Assembly: GCA_022702705.1 (NCBI GenBank)
Contig: CM040423.1
Location: 45,147,575-45,211,574, forward strand
Source of the DNA: Papilionanthe hookeriana x Papilionanthe teres
Lineage: Eukaryota; Streptophyta; Magnoliopsida; Asparagales; Orchidaceae
DNA length: 64,000 nt
Direction: 5' to 3'
The first letter of the stretch is position 1; the number at the start of each line of letters is the position of its first letter. Under the pieces are notes generated by a model that was not told where the DNA came from, ran no database searches, and was given only the letters and a program-made list of their open reading frames with translations. Positions 25,801-36,239 of the stretch are shown in pieces. The position numbers were made by a program, and so were the translations under genes.

Positions 25801-28800
25801 TTAACCTGAGGGACATTTAGTGATGCAAGGGGGAAAGCTGAACCAGTTCTGGAGGGAGGTTTAGGGGCCGACCGGACCTTTCCCAGGTTAGGGTTGCTGC
25901 CTAAGAGAAGTGGTTCCCCCCTAGTTATCCACTAATATATATAAATTGTTTTCTTTGATTAGGGCACAGTTTTTACTTCAGTTTTTCTGTCGCTAACATT
26001 TTTCTCCTTGCTAGGGATGTATCAAAAGATAGGCGGTGCTTCATCTGTAACTGACTGTATCCTACTCAAGGTGGTGATTACCTCTATATATTTCTCCCTC
26101 CCCCACGCCCCTTGAATGTTGTTGTACCCTCTAGAAGCCCGCATATCTTCTGCCGCTCTTCCAAACCACTGCAGATTGTCGCCTACACTCTTCAAGCTTT
26201 CTTGATTGCTGGTTTCCGCCCTCTCAATTAGGGTTGTAAACGAGCCAAGCTTGAGCGAGCTCAAGACTTGTTCATGTTTAGTCAGTTAAAATTAAATTTT
26301 GTTTGTGTTCGACTTGTTTATTCGAGCTTAAAGAAATTATCCATATTCGGCTAGTTTACTTAACGAACGATTTAAACACGAGTTGTTCGTGAGGTCAGCC
26401 TATCTCCCCAAAAATTTTTATGATCCCCCGTTCCAATACTCTCTTCCACTCCCACATATCCAAACCCTAATCATGTCACCAAGGAGATACAAATCGGAAT
26501 TTACCCGGAAGAAATACAGCGAGAGATCCGTTGATTTCAGCAAAGGCTTGTAAAGATTGATAACGAGACCCAAAAGAATATTACACTCAATCGAGAACAA
26601 AAAGTCAAATAGGAGAAGAGAGGAGAACCACTTCCATCAACAGGACTTTGGTGATGAGAATAACTAGCCCCGACGCTTCAAAATTCATTACCAAAGAAGA
26701 TCGAGAGAGGAGCCAATGTAACGAAGATGGAAAGAATATGGAGCGAAAGTGGATATAACAAAATTTGAAGGAGGATTGATCAAAATGATTTCATTAAATG
26801 GTTGCAGTTATTTCAAAAAATCTTCAAGTACAAAGAGGTGCTTGAAGAAGGGAAGGTGAAGCTCGCGGCCATAAAATTGAAGAGAACGCTTCATTTGTGG
26901 TGGAAAAAAATTGCGAGGTAAAAGGAGAGAAAGAAGCGACGAAATTACCATATGAGAGAAGATGAGGAAGGAGATGCAGAGGAAATCTTACCTCATCACT
27001 ACAGTCAGGATATATTTTTTTGATTTCGTCACTTAAGACAAAGAGACCTATCGATGGAGGAGTTCACAACACAGTTTGACCAGCTTCATATGAAATGTGA
27101 GTTGGTCTAACCAGAGAAACATATTATATTCAAATATTTGGGTCACTTGAAATCATTTATCATTAACATTGTTCAACTCCAGCCCTATTGGTCATTGGAA
27201 GATGTCCAGACATTAGTCATGAAGGTAAAGAGACAGCAAACACAAAACAGACAACCGTCCTCATTCAAACAACAACCTATGACTGCAACCACCAACCAAG
27301 GTACATTTAGAGGATTTAGAAGACTAAACTGAGAAATGACAAGACAATTTTGAATGGAAAGTAACACAAGAAGAATAAAATGCCCAGTACAGTGCCTGCT
27401 AGGATATGTTTTAGTTGTCACGACTACAGACTCATTGCCTCCAAGTGCCTCGCAATTCAAATTGTTTCATTCATACTGAGTCAGAGAAATGCAAGTCGTA
27501 AGAGGGATCTAGCAGACTGAGTCAAAGAAGGATCACTCATGGTTATCGCATAGTATTTTTCGCGCCAAGTGTACCGTGAAAAGAAAGGCGGGCAGCCTGA
27601 TTAGTGACGGTGGAAGTTGTGAGAATGTAATATCCACTATGATGGTAAAGAAATTGGAGTTCGTCACGCAAAAGCATCCTCAATCATACACCCTTAGCTA
27701 GTCGAAAAGGGGAAATGAGATGCGTGTGGATTAACCGTGCTTGATGGAGTTTTCTATTAGAAATCAGCTACAGAAGTAGGTGTGATGCGATGTGTTACCT
27801 ATGAACGCTTGATGGGATTTCGACCGCAAGGCCAAACATGACGGTGAGTTCAAGAACACTTATTCTTTCAATAAAGATGGAAGACATGTAGTTATTTTGC
27901 CCATCAGGGACGTAAGAGGAGTAGACATCACGAAGATAGTGATAGTCACATGAGCCACTTTATGCAATTGGTACGAGAGGCTCTAGTGGCAATGACTTTA
28001 GTCATGTTAGAGGGAACTAGAGAGGAGATTGAGATATTAAAGCCTATATAGCCACTGCTATCTAACTTTCAGGTCTTGATGACAGACAACCTTCCAAAAG
28101 GATTTACACCGTTTAGGGGTGTTCAACAAGCTATAAATCTCATCCTCAGATCAGCAATGCCATATAGGCTTGCCCACAGATCTAGACCTACAGAGTACAA
28201 AAAGTTATAACAACAGGTACAGGATATCGTTGTGAGAGATTTAGTGAGAGAGAGTATCAGCTCGTGTTGTCCTTGCCTTGATGATGCATAAGAAGAACAG
28301 ATCGTGGAGGATGTGAATTGAAAGTTAAGTCATCAACAAGATCAATACCAAATACAAGTTCTCTATACCCCGCCCGAATGACCCCTTGGATCAGTAGCAT
28401 GGAGCCATTATCTTTTTCAATATAAACTTACTCAATAGATATCACTAGATCAGGACGAGACCAATGGATGAGTGGAAGACTAATTTTAAGACCCGAGATG
28501 GATTATACGAGTGGACATTCATGCCTTTCAGTTTGTCTAATGCATCCAGCACATTCATGAGGTTGATGAATCAAGTGTTGCAGGGTCACCACAATAATTT
28601 TATAGTGGTGTACTTCAGTGATATTCTTGTATACAACAGATCCAAGAATGAGCAATTGCAGCAACTCAAGACACTCTTCAAGGTTTTGTGATCAGAGAAA
28701 CTATATGCCCATCCAAAGAAGAGTCACTTCATGACAACACATGTATGTGTTTTGGTCTATATTGTGTCTAGTGCAAACATTCCAATAAATCCTACAAATA

Positions 28801-31438
28801 CGAGGCCATTGTGAGTCGGAAGACCCCCACTGTTTTTTACCAAGTTGAGAAAGTTTTTAGGATATGCATCATTTTATAAGTGATTCATCAAAAACTTTAG
28901 CACCATTATGGCTCCCCTGACAAAACTTTTGAAAATGAAAAAGTCCCATTGAACGGATGCAGCTTCAGAGCAGTTTCGATGAAGGAGAATGTGACTCAGG
29001 CACCAGTATTGGTATTGCCAGACTTCAGCTGTTTGAGGTGGAGTGTGACGCCTCAAATGTGGGGATCAAAGTTGTATTGAGCCAGGGAGACCACATCATA
29101 GCATTCTTTAGTGAAAAATTAAATGAGTCCAGTAGAAAATATTCGACGTACGATAAAGAGTTCTATGTGATCGTGAGAGCTCTTAATCATTGGAGTCACT
29201 ACATGCTAATGAACGAGTTCACCTATTTACGGATTATGAGGCTTTTCAGGTTCTTCAATAGTCAAATCAAGATGAAGGGTCAACATCCTTCCATGGTGGA
29301 GTTGTTGGCATCATTTAAGTTCGAGCTTAAGCATAAGGTGGGAATTAAGAATAGAGTGGCTGATGTGTTGAGTCACTGTCATTTAGTGATACTTCTATGC
29401 AGACTCCAGTTGTTACTGGATTTTTGCAGGACAAATGAAGATTTCAGGGAGATTTGGGAGCAGTGTCGGAAGCAACCTAGTGGGCAGTATCACATAGTTG
29501 ATGGTTATCTATTCCAATATAATTGTATGTGAATTCCTCGATGTTCGTAGAGAGTCCATCATTAAGTAAAGTCATAACGGAGGACTTGCAAGGCACTTTG
29601 GCAAAGAGGACGCTCGCACTCATGCGAAAACACTTTTTTTGGGATCCCAAAAGTAATTTGCCAAGTCAACGACTCATATAATGAAACACCTTATATTGAC
29701 CATAACAGACTATTTTAAGGTCCAAACATACCTTTGCAATGAGAAATAATTAGCAAGCACAAGGCTCAGTGTTTGATCTTTCTTTGTCCTTGATTTTAGG
29801 GGCATTTACAAACATACAACCCAATTCATATTTATTTACATATCTAACGCCTAAATTTTACAATTTACATTTATACTGCCAAAATCCTTCATATTACATG
29901 AAAAATACCACCATTTTAACTTCTAAAGGTGATATGCACATTTTCATTCATAAGTAAGGTGACATGCATGTGAAGATGAAAGCTTAGATGTCAAATATAT
30001 AATACATAGGAATTGAGTGGTATGTATGTAAATCTTTCTTGATTTTAATGTTCTTTATACATCTACTTCGATCACCACAACACTACAAAACATAGAAATT
30101 ATGCCAAACTATCATTCCTGAAAGGTGCAAAACCAACCCATTATAAGAGGAACACCAACACGTGGAATGCAAAAAAATCTTTACTAAATTTGGAATCCAT
30201 GCACTTGGAATGTGTATGTCTAAGGCTCCATTACTATCATATATGGCCCAACCGGGCCACCCCACCAAAATTTAGGCCAACAAAAGATTCATATTTGCTT
30301 TACATGTGTAAAAACTATTCATTTACCATGACAGGAGAACACGCCAAAAAAGCAGTTCCTTAATAATTTTAAAGCCGCCCTGAATGGTTCTATTCCCTCC
30401 CTCCCATCCACATCTTCAGCGCTCAACTGACCTACGAAATTGGAACAAAAAAAATGGACAACCAGCATCATGCTTTTAACCAGAAAATAAATTTACCTGA
30501 TATGTGAAGTTGACCATTGTAGACCCCCCACCAACATCCACCACCGCCGACATCTCAGCCTTCCACTCCGGAGGCGCCGGTGGGCCACCAATTGCACCCA
30601 GAATCTGCACTGCAGTAACTGTCGGTACAGGCATTGATGGTATCTTCGGGAACCTTTTCCTCACTGCTCCATCCTCCAGCGTAAGCCTCTCTGCTGTTGC
30701 GTTGGCCGCCCAGCCAGGAGTAAGCGGATCACCAGGGCCAACAAGAAGAACGGTGCCCCTCTCCACTCCTCCACCAACACCTTTCCCAAACATGAGCACA
30801 GCCTTAGCCCCCCTCACAGCAGCCGCCTCCACAATAGCCCCTCTCGATCCGCCGCCCCTCCGCAACAGCACTACACATCCACGGACGTCAACCGAAAGGC
30901 GATCGAGGACAAGATAATCCTCATCGCGGCCGAGGTTCGCGTATACCACAGGCGCGAGCGCAGAACCAGAGGGGGAGTAGCTGTGGTAAGGTGCGATAAC
31001 GCGGGCAGCGGGATCGGCTGGCTCAGATAGAGAAAGAGTCTCAACTTGGGTTCCGTTGAGGAGGATGGAAAGTGTGGCATCTGCTGGGTAGGAAAGGTAT
31101 ACCAAATAGTTTCGAGTTTGGGTTTCCAGACCGGCGAGCTCGAGATGTTTGTGCACGTAATCAGCAGCAGCGGCGGCGGAGGGAGTTCCGGCAAGGTGGG
31201 GTTCTCGGGTGAGGGCGCGTAGGTGGGAGGAGATGGAGGAGTTTGCGGAAGCGGAGAACGAGAGGAAAAGACGGCGAGCATCGGTGGAAGCTCCGCCGCC
31301 GACGTTGGGAGTGATAGAGGGTTTCAGTGAAGAGAGTTTAGGGGAGGGATGAAGGTGGAAGATGACGAGGAAGACGATGATGAGCAGAGGGATGAGGAAA
31401 CGGGAAGAGATAGAGAAGTTTGGAAGGTAAGAGGGCAT
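13225..31438 (-). CDS. AMP1-like: AMP1-like glutamate carboxypeptidase II-type M28 peptidase
   Basis: Exons (minus): 31438-30497, 23476-23234, 22720-22568, 22376-22305, 20686-20599, 19540-19457, 15637-15549, 15465-15355, 14533-14393, 13443-13225. All introns are GT-AG and phases match; the sum is 2142 nt, 713 aa plus stop, close to Arabidopsis AMP1. A signal anchor lies at about residues 11-29, a PA domain at about 140-235, then the M28 peptidase and the C-terminal dimerisation domain. Ligands expected for the two-zinc site are present: H344 (NHRD), D354 (AVDPNSG), E392, D420 (LNLDC) and H505 (FYHT); E391 is the catalytic glutamate. In the family these are type II ER-membrane proteins whose loss enlarges the shoot meristem and alters cytokinin and miRNA-dependent control; substrate unknown. 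The stop follows SDPYG. A GTAAGT inside the last codons near 13248 could be an alternative donor. Intron 1 is 7.0 kb and holds a gypsy relic. Function is inferred from homology. Confidence 0.92.
13738..13864. repeat. Compound microsatellite (TATG)n(TA)n(TG)n
   Basis: About 11 TATG units, 9-10 TA units and about 25 TG units run together, then CGTGTGTGCGCGCGC. Open frames over it are repeats only. Confidence 0.95.
13862..14048 (+). mobile_element. tRNA-derived SINE-like sequence
   Basis: There is an A-box-like segment GGTTGGTAGCGGG and a B box GGGTTCGATCCCC about 35 bp later, as in RNA polymerase III promoters of tRNA-derived SINEs. The sequence ends in a T-rich tail (TTTTCTTTTTTT). It shares GTAAGTCCCCTC with the copy at 43880-44080. 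It is not a real tRNA because no cloverleaf can be completed. Confidence 0.55.
14679..14911. mobile_element. Palindromic MITE, 9 bp TSD, in AMP1-like intron 8
   Basis: The long inverted arms read GAAGATTTACATACATACCA at the left and, in reverse, GGGGAATTTACAAACACCAC at the right. Flanks are ATATAAATA at 14670-14678 and 14912-14920. The nine-base duplication points to a Mutator-like origin. Confidence 0.75.
14993..15215. mobile_element. MITE-like element in AMP1-like intron 8
   Basis: The ends TAGGCCATTTGGGATCAC and, in reverse, TAAGGGCTCGCTTGGCTTC are loosely complementary. The AT-rich interior resembles that of the 12811-13080 element. Confidence 0.4.
15705..15944. mobile_element. Palindromic MITE in AMP1-like intron 6
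   Basis: It has the same arms as the 14679 copy: GAAGATTTACATACATA at left and GGTATGCATGCAAATGCCCC at right, with CTAAAACCTAAACTTTAATT and its reverse inside. No clean target duplication is visible. Confidence 0.7.
15950..19440. other. AMP1-like intron 6 interior, no coding signal
   Basis: This intron sequence is AT-rich. The reading frames at 17302-17544 and 17976-18354 are unrelated to known domains as far as I can see and have no supporting structure. Confidence 0.5.
21824..22250 (-). repeat. Copia LTR remnant with primer site, in AMP1-like intron 4
   Basis: The minus strand reads TGGTATCTGAGC (21835-21824) two bases after a CA-ending LTR-like segment. That segment contains TTGTAACCTATTTATATAAT, similar to the TATA area of the copia LTR at 3957. 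No gag or pol follows to the left, so this looks like a truncated insertion. The outer end is estimated. Confidence 0.45.
23480..26460. other. AMP1-like intron 1, proximal part
   Basis: Sequence is mostly unique AT-rich DNA. At 26230-26400 there is a segment (GTAAACGAGCCAAGCTTGAGCGAG..., ending near ACGAGTTGTTCGTGAGG) related in wording to repeats at 45630, 53874 and 56005. An 80-codon frame at 26022-26264 (minus) is not recognised and has no supporting context. Confidence 0.45.
28464..28691 (+). pseudogene. gypsy reverse transcriptase fragment with altered YxDD
   Basis: An open stretch of 75 codons covers RT palm motifs: KTRDGLYEWTFMPF, then VVYFSDILVYNRS. The catalytic aspartate pair that gypsy RTs carry as F-D-D is F-S-D here. 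The neighbouring sequence has several stops, so the copy is dead. Confidence 0.85.
28957..29532 (+). pseudogene. gypsy RNase H and linker fragment
   Basis: The open frame of about 190 codons contains VECDASNVGIKVVLSQ, SEKLNESSRKYSTYDKEFY and HKVGIKNRVADVLSH, the usual blocks of a gypsy RNase H. It is followed by the linker leading to integrase (GQYHIVDGYLFQYN). The initial ATG is incidental. Confidence 0.85.
29799..30038. mobile_element. Palindromic MITE, 240 bp, 9 bp TSD
   Basis: The target duplication TTGATTTTA occurs at 29790-29798 and 30039-30047. Arms are GGGGCATTTACAAACATACA at left and GAAAGATTTACATACATACC in reverse at right. It lies just beyond the gypsy relic in AMP1-like intron 1. 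Confidence 0.8.
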
Positions 31439-31674
31439 TTTGGAAGGGGGAAGGAGGCGACGGCGGCGGCTAGGTTTATTGTATGGAGAAAATTAATTAT
31501 GAAAAGGTGGTTGTTCTGAATTTAATTTTGGATATAGACAGCGACGGAAACGCATTTTGTATGGGATACAAATCGAAAAAGGGAGAGAATGAATATTACT
31601 TCGAGCACGGTGTTGCTGTCGTTGAGTGCGGAGGCGTCAAATCAATTTGTCGCCGCGCATGATATTTACTTCTT

Positions 31675-32030
31675 GGGATATTTACATAAATAGCATTCTA
31701 TATATATTTATTTACATATCCGGCATTGATCATTTTATATTTATATGTCTAGCACCCTAAAATTTTTGGAATAGTCAAATCCAGCACTCCGTCTCTCTCC
31801 AACGTCTCGTCCGTGAGCAAGTATTTCGTCCGGACAATGCATAACTGAGTGGCCAATCGCCAGCCACTACATTGTCATATATTTCATTGGTGGGCGACGT
31901 AACACTTTGTGATTGGTCATTCGGACTGAATATTTTTCCTCCGTGAGATAATATACCAACTCTGTTACGCCTCTCCTTTTGGTGAGATGTTATCGCTGAC
32001 ATACTTCTCAGCCCTGAGAGGTATGTGGCC
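31675..32030. other. Upstream flank of AMP1-like gene with repeat fragments
   Basis: 31676-31770 resembles one arm of the palindromic MITE (ATTTACATAAATAGCATTC, TTTACATATC). 31790-32010 is related to the fold-back sequence at 10960-11150. No clear TATA box for the AMP1-like gene was identified between 31439 and 31675. Confidence 0.4.
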
Positions 32031-32639
32031 GACTTCCAGGAAAAGAAATCGGTTAATTATAAGCATGTAAAATTCTCGAGAATACAAACAAAAACATCAA
32101 GAAAAGGTGAAAAGAGGGAAGAGACTTGATCCAGTGGCTGCAGAAAGCTTGGGACTTTGCTATAAGCGATGGGTCAGAATAGTAAAAGGGGATGTACGGG
32201 AAAATAGGGTTTGACAATGGAGGCATTGGATATGAACTTCCATAGTTGTTGTCATTGGCTAGGGGCGATTTTTAGTACGAGTTCCCGCCCCCACTGCTCA
32301 AAGTTGGGAGGCAGTGAGCAACCATAAATTAGGGGCGATAGATGTTAGAAATTTATGTTAGAACTTTGTGACACAAATTCTAAAAATATATAATAGCTAA
32401 TATCTTTTAAATTTATGATTTTCACATATCTATAATAAAGTAACACATACTTGTATTTGTAATGATAAAATTTGATCTTGAAGAGATGGAGTTTCTCTCT
32501 CTAATCCCTTTCAACTTTTTGTACTTTCTGATGGAGGTAAATGTACGGAATGTGTTGGGAAGAGAGATAACTCATCCTCTAAATCATGTCCTATTTAATC
32601 ACCATTCATCAAGGGGATTACTAACCAATAGGATTTATG

Positions 32640-33030
32640 ATAATTTAATAAATTAATTAATTTTTATTATCAAAATTAATGACATAAGTTAGTAATCTTT
32701 ATTCATTTTAGGGTTATATGAGTTATAAATATAAATATCATAAGTTATTATGAGTTATGACATAAATAATATAAGTTTTCATGAGTTATAAAATTAATAA
32801 CTTAAGTTAGCATTTATCATGACATAAGTTGTGAGTTAAGAAAATAAATAACTTAAGTTATCACGAGTTATAAAAATAAATAACTTAAGTTATAATTTAT
32901 TATGACATAAGTTATGAGTTAAGAAAATAAATAACTTAAGTTATCATAAGTTAACATTTATTATAACATAGGTTATGAGTTAAGAAAATAAATAACTTAT
33001 GTTATAAAATCAATGACATAAATTATTGAT
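32640..33030. repeat. Degenerate AT-rich tandem repeat (ATAACTTAAGTTAT...)
   Basis: The phrase GAGTTAAGAAAATAAATAAC recurs at 32833, 32916 and 32977, with the palindrome ATAACTTAAGTTAT between. Spacing varies from 61 to 83 bp. Confidence 0.75.
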
Positions 33031-35500
33031 AAGTTATTAAAATAAATGTGAGGCACAAATAAAAATTTAACAATGGAGGCGGTGGTGTCAGTGGAGGAGG
33101 AGAAGACGGCGGCAGACAGGAGATATCACAAGAGGCATAACGAAAAAGTCGGTTAGAAGAGACGAAGTGCTGGATTTTAGTTTTATAAAAGTCCAGACCT
33201 AAATATGAAGTTTTAGGTATTAGATATGTAATAAGCATGTTTTGGGTGTTACGTGTGTCAAACCCCTTTCTTTTAGCAAATTTACAAACATATCATTTGT
33301 TGGATTATGATTTATTCTTAAATCACTGATAACTTAAGAAATAAGAGAGATAGAGAGAGAGAAAAATAACTGAACATTAAAATATAGTATTTATTATTCA
33401 TTTCTCATAAGATGATATTTTTTATTTATAGGAAGAACATGCAATGTGTAATACTACATTTTTTGTCTCTTCTTTGATGGGGTTTTTATAGGATATTTTA
33501 GGTATTTTACATATGCAAGCATGTTGTTAGGCTACCCTATGACTCAATCGGTTGGGCTATCATTACTTTGGCTGGTAATTTTGGTTTGATCGGCTTGACA
33601 GAGTTGGCATGGCTGGTTGGCTAAGCTTTGTTGATGGATTGGATTAGCCTGAAAGTCGAACCTCAATCTCTATATGAGAACCTCGGGTTAGCAAAATAAA
33701 AGATAGGCCATCAAACAAGATGGTGGATTATCATTACTCAGTAGTTCATTCCTTGACGAGGGAGGTCCTTTAGGACAATTGCAGTCTCTGTTGTAAGGTT
33801 AATTTTTTGTCCATAAATAGAAACCTTGGGGGCATTTGCGAGATGTCTGATAATGGCGATGAACCAAATTGTTTCATTGATTTGGATCCAATGAGAAGTA
33901 GGTTGATACATTCACTACGCTTTCTTGTGGTGTTTAGCTTGAGTTTTGATCTGTCTGTTTTAGTCTGATTGGCCCGAGCCTTGATCATTCATTTTGTCCT
34001 TCTTATGACTTGGTTGACCTTCATCCTCAGCTCGAATAAATGCATCCAATTAGACAAATGGGGACTTTTGGTCTTCTATCTATGGTCATCTCTTTGTTAT
34101 ACTCTTTTCCCTACGGACCCACATGTTTTCCTTAGGATTCATGCAAGCACATCCTTTGCATACATATCTCTTACTTTTTTAGAACGACACTATGATAATA
34201 ATAAGATAATTAAATACAAATGTAGAAATCACTTATTTTGTAATGAGAGCTTCAACAATTGAACTCACTTGATTTTTTTTATCCATGAAATAGGGTGTGA
34301 TGGAGCTTTTTTGATATTACAAATTTGTCTAATTTTTCTCCTCGTATAAATCAATGGACTTTGAAAATTTTCCATGGAAAGCTTCTTGAGCCTCGCTAGC
34401 TTTTGGATGTCGGTGGCAAGGCATCGCCTTAAGGTTAAGAAGAAACTGTAAGGTGAGCAGCGGAAGTAAAAACTCTCTTCTAAGATGCGAAAAGTAGATG
34501 AGCTGACGAACCAAGTGGGCTCATCCAACTCACTTTAAGACCGTTGACGAAGGAAGAACCGGTGGATGATGGAAGTGGGTTGGGTTGCTCGAGAACAGGT
34601 GTGTCGGCCCAACCTTCTATTAAAGCTCGAGACTACCCGGTTGAACAACATGCATGGGGAACCAGTAGAGTTTTGCCGCTGCCTGAGGCACAAGGAGCTG
34701 TGGGCGCCCTGCCTCCAACTGGTGAGAGTGATATGTCATTCACATAAAATGAATTGGATCGACTCATTTGTATGGTGAGAGTGATATGTCATTCACATAA
34801 AATGAATTGAATCGACTCATTTGTACGAGTCTCGTTCTTACTTATTAAATTCAAATTTTTTTCTTCATTTACTCGTGTATTCTTTTAATGTGGTTGATCT
34901 GTTACCATTCAATGACTCGCCTTCGACGCATGATGGTCAATGTCCAACAATGGTGCTTGAAGTGGTAGATCGGGCACCAGATGAAGAGAGGATGATGAGG
35001 TTGACTGCCCATGTGGTTTATGGGAGGCTCGCAGAGAGCAACCGATGAACACCATTTGTTCCTCGAGTCACTCGCTCGCCGCCTGAACAAAATTGAGAAC
35101 TCCTTTGCTCGAGCGATTGGTCTCCAACAAGAGGAGGAGATGCACGGGTTGCTGGATCGTGTGGAGAAAATAGAGAAGATGGTAGAGGAGATGACTACCC
35201 TTCGTCTGGAACTGTTAGATGTTGAGGATTTGAGCCTTGTGCTTCAGGCTCGAGCTGAGATAGATCAAACTAACATATTCAAACTTGGAGGTGAAGTTTT
35301 GTATGAATGGTTGCTTCGGCGGTGACATCTCTCGACCGAAGTGGTCGATGATCCTTTTATAAAATATTTTCTCTAAAAATAAAATATTCAGGTGCAAGTT
35401 GTAATGCTTATTTTTTAAATATTTTTTTATTGATTTCTGTGTTGATGTAGTATTTATGTCAGCGTATTTTCAAAATTGTTGTATGGTCCTACACAAGTTA
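33030..35500. other. Intergenic sequence with a coiled-coil-like frame, no firm gene
   Basis: Plus-strand frames at 34821-35048 and 35011-35325 overlap in two different frames. The second gives a charged, helix-prone product (MHGLLDRVEKIEKMVEEM, LRLELLDVEDL). This resembles coiled-coil parts of plant transposon-derived proteins, but no full gene, splice structure or known domain is visible. A similar mood of sequence occurs in CDPK intron 1 at 51300-52620. Confidence 0.35.
34721..34826. repeat. Tandem duplication, 2 x 53 bp
   Basis: The segment GGTGAGAGTGATATGTCATT... through CGACTCATTTGTA occurs twice with a 53 bp offset and a few mismatches, such as GGATCG versus GAATCG. Confidence 0.85.
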
Positions 35501-35517
35501 CACGTCCATCGCTACCG

Positions 35518-35537
35518 TATGTGTGTGTGTGTGTCAG

Positions 35538-35603
<66 letters not shown>

Positions 35604-35618
35604 GAGAGAGAGAGAGAA
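35518..35618. repeat. Compound microsatellite (TG)n(TA)n(CA)n(GA)n
   Basis: TG, TA, CA and GA dinucleotide blocks follow one another, the CA block being about 24 units. Confidence 0.95.
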
Positions 35619-35859
35619 GGGTTAAGAGTTTGATCACGGTGCGCTTTTATGCTCACCTCCTAACTTCTTTTTACTATAAGCTCTCTGCTTCTTTTCTCGT
35701 GATCTATTTAAATTGCTCCAAAACGCGCTAAGGGATTTCAGGTCTTTTGTCGCAGCAAAGCGATCGGAGATGACACAATTTAACCTTGCTAGAGTTCCAT
35801 AGGGATTGTGTTATAGGAGTGAATGACAAAACAAAAAGTTGGTTCGACGATTATCTCAT

Positions 35860-36200
35860 TTTATACAGACTAGACAAATTTATCGAGTCTGAGTCACTAA
35901 ATGTTGACATCATCAAGGCACTCAAATGTTTACTGAATTTCGTCTAATCGTGTAAAACTCTTTGGACCGTCTGATGGAGCGATATGAATTTCTTTATTAT
36001 TTTTAAAGAGACATCTCATATAGTCTAAATATAAAGCCTAAGCCTCTCTTAAAATGGGGAGGCCTTGAGCCATAAAAAATACTGAAGCTTGTAGGAGGAG
36101 TTAAAATCCAACACCGCATATGGGTCGCATATCTGATGAAGATGTCCCGCTCCTGCAACCGCCGACCACTTATGACTACGGCCCGCTTGCCACCGTAGAC
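35860..36200 (+). repeat. LTR family copy 1 (partial)
   Basis: It shares GACATCATCAAGGCACTCAAATG, then GGACCGTCTGATGGAGCG and a region of short-lived transcription signals, with the copies at 38425 and 47235. It ends in CCGCCGACCAC wording, but the U5 part is missing. Confidence 0.55.
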
Positions 36201-36239
36201 CTCTTCTTACAGTGAAGTCTCATATAGAGTCACACACAA

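Larger units (their letters stand above)
26470..29745 (+). mobile_element. Ty3/gypsy retrotransposon relic inside AMP1-like intron 1
   Basis: In plus-strand order, with many stops and shifts, it shows a retrotransposon gag domain (near 26800-27330, including FKYKEVLEEGKVKLAAIKLK and HLRQRDLSMEEFTTQFDQL) and a protease-like DGGSCENVIS block at about 27610. Next come reverse transcriptase (28130-28860), RNase H (about 28960-29390) and the start of an integrase zinc-binding domain (SHNGGLARHFGK near 29575). Reverse transcriptase before integrase is the gypsy order. No LTRs were identified. The relic is opposite in orientation to the host gene. Confidence 0.85.

Noticed and set aside
26022..26264. 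80-codon minus-strand frame, possible nested gene in intron 1
   Set aside because: No recognised family, no flanking exons and adjacent dispersed repeat; evidence is too thin.
30504..30917. 137-codon plus-strand frame
   Set aside because: It is antisense to exon 1 of the AMP1-like gene. The GC-rich exon gives open frames on the opposite strand.
32640..33030. CRISPR-like array
   Set aside because: Spacing is irregular, units are AT-rich and self-palindromic, and this is plant nuclear DNA; it is a degenerate tandem repeat.
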